Source: Utricularia gibba
Taxonomy: Eukaryota > Streptophyta > Magnoliopsida > Lamiales > Lentibulariaceae
Length of the DNA stretch: 64,000 nucleotides
Reading direction: 5' to 3'
Assembly (NCBI GenBank): GCA_002189035.1
Contig: NEEC01000017.1
Span: 2,542,001-2,606,000 of the forward strand
Shown: positions 60,730 through 64,000 of the stretch, in pieces
How positions within the stretch are numbered: position 1 is the stretch's first letter
How the letters are laid out: each line of letters begins with the position of its first letter
The notes under the pieces: generated by a model
Told to the model about the DNA's origin: nothing
Seen by the model: the letters and a program-made list of their open reading frames with translations, nothing else
Databases searched by the model: none
Made by a program: the position numbers and the translations under genes

Positions 60730-61563
60730 CTAAGTTCAAAATTCAAAAGGAAGACCCCGTGGCCGTTGATTGGAGGCCATCGCACCCCCGCCGTTGGATC
60801 CAGATGACGGAACCCCCAGTGTAGAGAAGCATAGCCCAAATACACTATACCAAGGGTGCACTGCCACAATCCCCTAATGTCATACTTTAGCAAGAGCATA
60901 TGCTGCTGTTACCATAAGCAACCGCATCAGGTGAGGAGGGACAAGCACTCGGTTTCTGCAATTATGTGCATAAAAATGGCAAACTCAAGCCCTCTTGTTC
61001 CAGGTTCATGAGCTGATCTTGGTAGCAGCATATGCACGCACAAATCTGGCCGTACCAATCCCCTCAATCTGCATTGCATTCCCTTCCTACCGCCCAGCAA
61101 CTTGTAGCTCATTGAGTCTCATCCAGTGCCGCACAACAAGGCCGAGGGATTAAAAAACTAGCCATCACAACCAGCAACATGTATGCATCCATATTTCACA
61201 CACAGCATCTCCACTTAAATGCCTTCATGTAGCAGATTCTTCTTCAATGGGGCTGGGAGTATATTCTTAGTCGATCTCCATGCAAAGATCAGAATCTTGG
61301 GGGCTACCAAAACGTAAGTTTAAGAGAGAGCCTGCCTGCCTGCCCTCCCTCCTATTTCGTGTTTGAGTTTGCAGAATAATACCAAATCACAAAATTTCAC
61401 TACTTATCATCAAGGGTTGCTTGCTTTAACATCACTTCCACTCGAGGCACAAACCCACGACCGGATCAACGGTTTATTCCACTCCTTGGCAGCCGTGGCT
61501 CCGACCAAGTATTAATTAATAGACTTGCCATCTCCCATTCTCACCAAACCCCTGCCACAACAC
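60730..61563. other. intergenic left of the MITE
   Basis: About 830 bp with the SANT-gene promoter; nothing else recognisable. Confidence 0.4.
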
Positions 61564-61566
61564 TAA

Positions 61567-61890
61567 GGGGCTGTTTGGTAGGGGTGGTTAGACTAGTTTT
61601 ATCAGGTTTGGTTTAATATTACCCTTGTTTGATAGAAGTGATTAGTTTAACACCAGGTTTAAATTAAACATCAATTATCCTGGTTTTATGGGTTTAAATT
61701 CAACCCACCCCCCTCATGGGTTTAAAATAAACAGGATGTTTATTACTAAATAATTCACATTATGAAATCAGATTTTAAATAAACACTACTATCAAACTTG
61801 TTTCAATTTAAATAGGGATAATTTTAAACACAGTTCTAAACCTTAATAATTCTAAACTCTATTATTTTAAATCTGCTACGAGACATGCCC
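61567..61890. mobile_element. Tourist-like (PIF/Harbinger) MITE
   Basis: Element of 324 bp with imperfect terminal inverted repeats. The left end is GGGGCTGTTTGGTAG and the reverse complement of the right end is GGGCATGTCTCGTAG. It is flanked by a 3-bp TAA target duplication (61564-61566 and 61891-61893). The interior is AT-rich, with repeated GGTTTAAATT/TTTAAAC-type palindromic segments and no ORF. G-rich ends with a TGTTTGG core and a TAA/TTA target site are hallmarks of Tourist MITEs. It is non-autonomous and somewhat diverged, since its two ends no longer match perfectly. Confidence 0.8.
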
Positions 61891-61893
61891 TAA

Positions 61894-62911
61894 GTCGATA
61901 AGATGCTTCCCCAAATAAACAAAGGTCGATGACCAAGATTTGCCTCGCCTCCCAAAAGACAATAATAACATTTTGCCTTCATCAATTGATTAACAAACGC
62001 ATTTGGTTTTTTAATAAACCTCCGGCCACGTTTTGCTGGTAAAGTGAGGTTAAAGTGTGTTGGATTTCAAAATCCAACAACTACTTGACTAGCAGGAACA
62101 CAAATGTCCATCTATGATATCCAACAGAGTTTTCCACCAAACCTTTGCTAGTAAGCTCTCGACTTCGTTAATCAACGTGACTGGCAAAAGAAACACAAGA
62201 CATCCCGACACCCGAGGCCGAGGGGGGAGAGGCGGTTTCTACTTTGGATTGTAAGAAGGGAATGGAAGAAAAAGAATCATGTATGAGAGTGGTGGTGGCA
62301 GCAGAGCAGCAGCAGGCTTTTATGAAGCATGAATGATAACAAAAAGAGAGGGTTGTTGGGAAATAGTTGTTTCCGCTCCAGAGAGACAACACCAACAAAG
62401 TCAGTCGATGTATACATATTGGGTGTTTAAAAAAGAGAGCAGAGCGCGGAAAATCAAAACCAAGTCGCCCAACAATCACTACAAGACAGCAGCAGCTGGC
62501 AGGCAAGGGCCCGGAAGTTGTCGACCAAACAGAAAGCTAGGAACGGGAAATGATGGAGACATAGCCAGCCAGGGGAGGCATTTGGACATTTACATTCTCA
62601 ACTGTGACTTGTTCAGCCAATTTCCAATCTTCTTTTCCTTTCTTTCCTTCTGAGGCCGGCGAGCTCTGATCTTTTAACAGTTTATGCAAGTAAGTGGAGC
62701 CCCGGGCATGCCGTGGGATCCTGATTTAAACAGAATAAAAATAACTTGTCAAATGGGTGTGCCATTATTAGTTTTGAACCTGCTCGGTCCGTTCACACTC
62801 CATTTTCTTCATCCCCATACGCACTTCGCCGTGTCGACTTCTGATAATCCCATTTGACTCTCAACTCAAGGGCCTGTCTCCCAGTCCCAGCAGAGAAGAT
62901 CTGTAGTGGCC
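61894..62911. promoter_or_regulatory. upstream region of SOSEKI gene
   Basis: About 1 kb. Contains a short perfect inverted repeat (62059-62078, GTTGGATTT and AAATCCAAC with a 2-nt loop). No supported coding region other than the SOSEKI leader. Confidence 0.4.
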
Positions 62912-63772
62912 ATGGCCTTACCCGCAGGCACAACAATCGCACCCAGGAGAGTTTCGGTTTTGTATTATTTATGCAGAAATGGGCAGCTTGAGCATCCTCA
63001 CTTGATGGAGGTTACGCTTTCCTCCCCCATGGACTCTTCCTGAGAGGTAGGTATTTCCCATCTAGTAGTCACTAAAAGACGCTGGCGTTTGTGTTGTGAC
63101 CTGCTGCTTCCTTCGCAGATGTAATCGACCGCCTGAATGTTCTTCGAGGAAACGGCATGACGGCCTCGTATTCCTGGTCCTGTAAACGGTAGCAGCCTAC
63201 TTTCACACCAGAAACTAAATTTTTGAATAAATTTATGGTTTTTGACGGGGAATTGAATACCATGCCACAGGGGCTACAAGAATGGATTCGTGTGGAACGA
63301 TTTGTCAGAGGACGATCTCATATTTCCGGTGCACGGCCACCACGAGTACGTGCTGAAGGGCTCCGAGATCATTCCCCCCCCGGGCTGCTGTCCATCCCGA
63401 CACCTCGAGTCGCCGCCGCAACCTCTCCTGCGGTGGCTCCATCGACTTCAGCCCCAATCCCAATCCGAAGAGGGGGAGGAGGCCGACCAGCACGAGCAGA
63501 GAAAGGAGGAAGAGCAAGTAGAAGTAGAATTATCCGAGATAGTTATAACCCCGTCGGAGTCCAACTCCAGCTCTGGGACGGTTGTTGAAGAACCCCCCAT
63601 CTTGTTGGTGAATCAGAAACCCCATCAGAAACAGAAACTGCCCGTGGACAAGGAGAAAGCCGGGAAATTCCTCCAGCTGATCTGCGGCCCCCGGGCAACA
63701 GAAGAAGCCTCGGCCTGGGACTCGGAAACCTCATCAAATGGGAATCGCGCCGAGTCAAAGTACCCATGTTGA
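62912..63772 (+). CDS. SOK: SOSEKI (DUF966) polarity protein, one-base frameshift in exon 1, 3' end uncertain
   Basis: SOSEKI proteins polymerise through an N-terminal DIX-like domain and mark cell edges and polarity. Exons 62912-63046, 63119-63188 and 63271-63772 encode the domain: [23 protein letters not shown], then [31 protein letters not shown], and [33 protein letters not shown]. The start ATG (62912-62914) gives [13 protein letters not shown]. In exon 1 the frame breaks at a five-C run (63024-63028). As written the frame ends in TGA, while one more C restores SPHGLFLRD and the exon phase. Exon 3 continues with a Glu/Gln-rich linker and a segment [18 protein letters not shown] that resembles the conserved LLQLIACG motif, then stops at 63770-63772. 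Further exons beyond the window are possible. Confidence 0.88.
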
Positions 63773-64000
63773 AGAGGTCAATCACCTGTCATTGCGGCGG
63801 GGACGGCCATCGCAGGCACACCTCTTCCACGTTACCAATAGAGCCCAACAATTGAGTTGTTGGGCTGAGGCCCGCCCGAGTGCAGTGGAGATCACCATCC
63901 GATCTTTGTTGGCGCATATATTTCTTTAGGAGGTCCGGTGGATTGCTTTGTTAGGACTTGAATCCAGTATGTGACCTGACCTGACCTGACCAGACCAGAC
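63773..64000. other. right edge of window
   Basis: Ends with a short CTGAC/CAGAC-type tandem repeat (about 63971-64000). No gene is called. Confidence 0.4.

Noticed and set aside
1-64000. CRISPR array, operon-like cluster or prokaryotic defence system
   Set aside because: Sequence is plant nuclear DNA with spliced genes; no spacer-repeat array or bacterial gene was seen.

Overview
This window is nuclear DNA from a flowering plant. The evidence is GT-AG introns of roughly 70-400 bp, chloroplast transit peptides, a plant-type U5 snRNA promoter (USE plus TATA), telo-boxes, and plant-specific families (callose synthase, SOSEKI, WEB, RETICULATA-related, KUP/HAK). About 20 protein genes in 64 kb is compact for an angiosperm. 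The species cannot be named from the sequence. PRA1.B lies next to a RETICULATA-related gene, with KUP2 nearby, which matches the order I recall from the duplicated Arabidopsis chr2/chr3 block (At2g40380-At2g40400-At2g40540 and At3g56110-At3g56140).

Layout, left to right. 0-9.5 kb: the 5' portion of UTP10/HEATR1 (rRNA processing, minus). 10-11.7 kb: a RABD2 GTPase (minus). 12.3-14.05 kb: a cluster of RNA genes. A 66-aa protein gene (minus) carries a C/D-box snoRNA in its second intron; a divergent U5 snRNA and a tRNA-His(GUG) follow on the plus strand. 15.1-18 kb: PXC2/IRK-type LRR receptor kinase (plus). 18.7-20.5 kb: UDP-xylose transporter (plus). 21.9-24.9 kb: potassium transporter KUP2 (plus). 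25.1-26.4 kb: WEB-family coiled-coil protein (minus). 27.6-28.2 kb: WUN1-like protein (plus). 28.6-31.6 kb: RETICULATA-related/ChaN fusion (minus). 32.2-32.8 kb: PRA1.B (minus). 33.3-36.4 kb: arginyl-tRNA-protein transferase (minus). 36.75-37.2 kb: PH-domain protein (plus). 37.35-37.86 kb: plastid ribosomal protein S31/bTHXc (minus). 38.6-43.9 kb: callose synthase (minus). 44.8-46.5 kb: GT64 glycosyltransferase (minus). 47.6-48.2 kb: FAS1-like protein (minus). 49.1-49.5 kb: C2-like protein (minus). 50-52.5 kb: peroxisomal NAD carrier PXN (plus). 53.8-55.4 kb: SBPase (minus). 56.2-57.8 kb: UUAT-type nucleotide-sugar transporter (minus). 59-60.7 kb: SANT/Myb-like protein (minus). 61.57-61.89 kb: Tourist-like MITE. 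62.9-63.8 kb: SOSEKI gene (plus).

Functional threads. Several genes serve the cell wall and its precursors (UXT, UUAT-like, callose synthase, GT64, PXC2). Others serve ribosome and RNA biogenesis (UTP10, snoRNA, U5, plastid S31) or organelle metabolism (SBPase, PXN, RETICULATA-related). They sit as ordinary neighbours and I see no operon-like system.

The strongest structural signal is that five conserved genes carry six single-base losses of reading frame, each at or beside a run of G or C, while the conserved protein resumes in another frame within a few bases. These are CalS (twice), PXN, the RETICULATA-related gene, the SANT gene and SOSEKI. A consensus-sequence (homopolymer) artefact explains this better than independent gene decay. 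The most biologically interesting item is the 12.3-14.05 kb RNA-gene cluster, with its snoRNA-hosting small protein gene.
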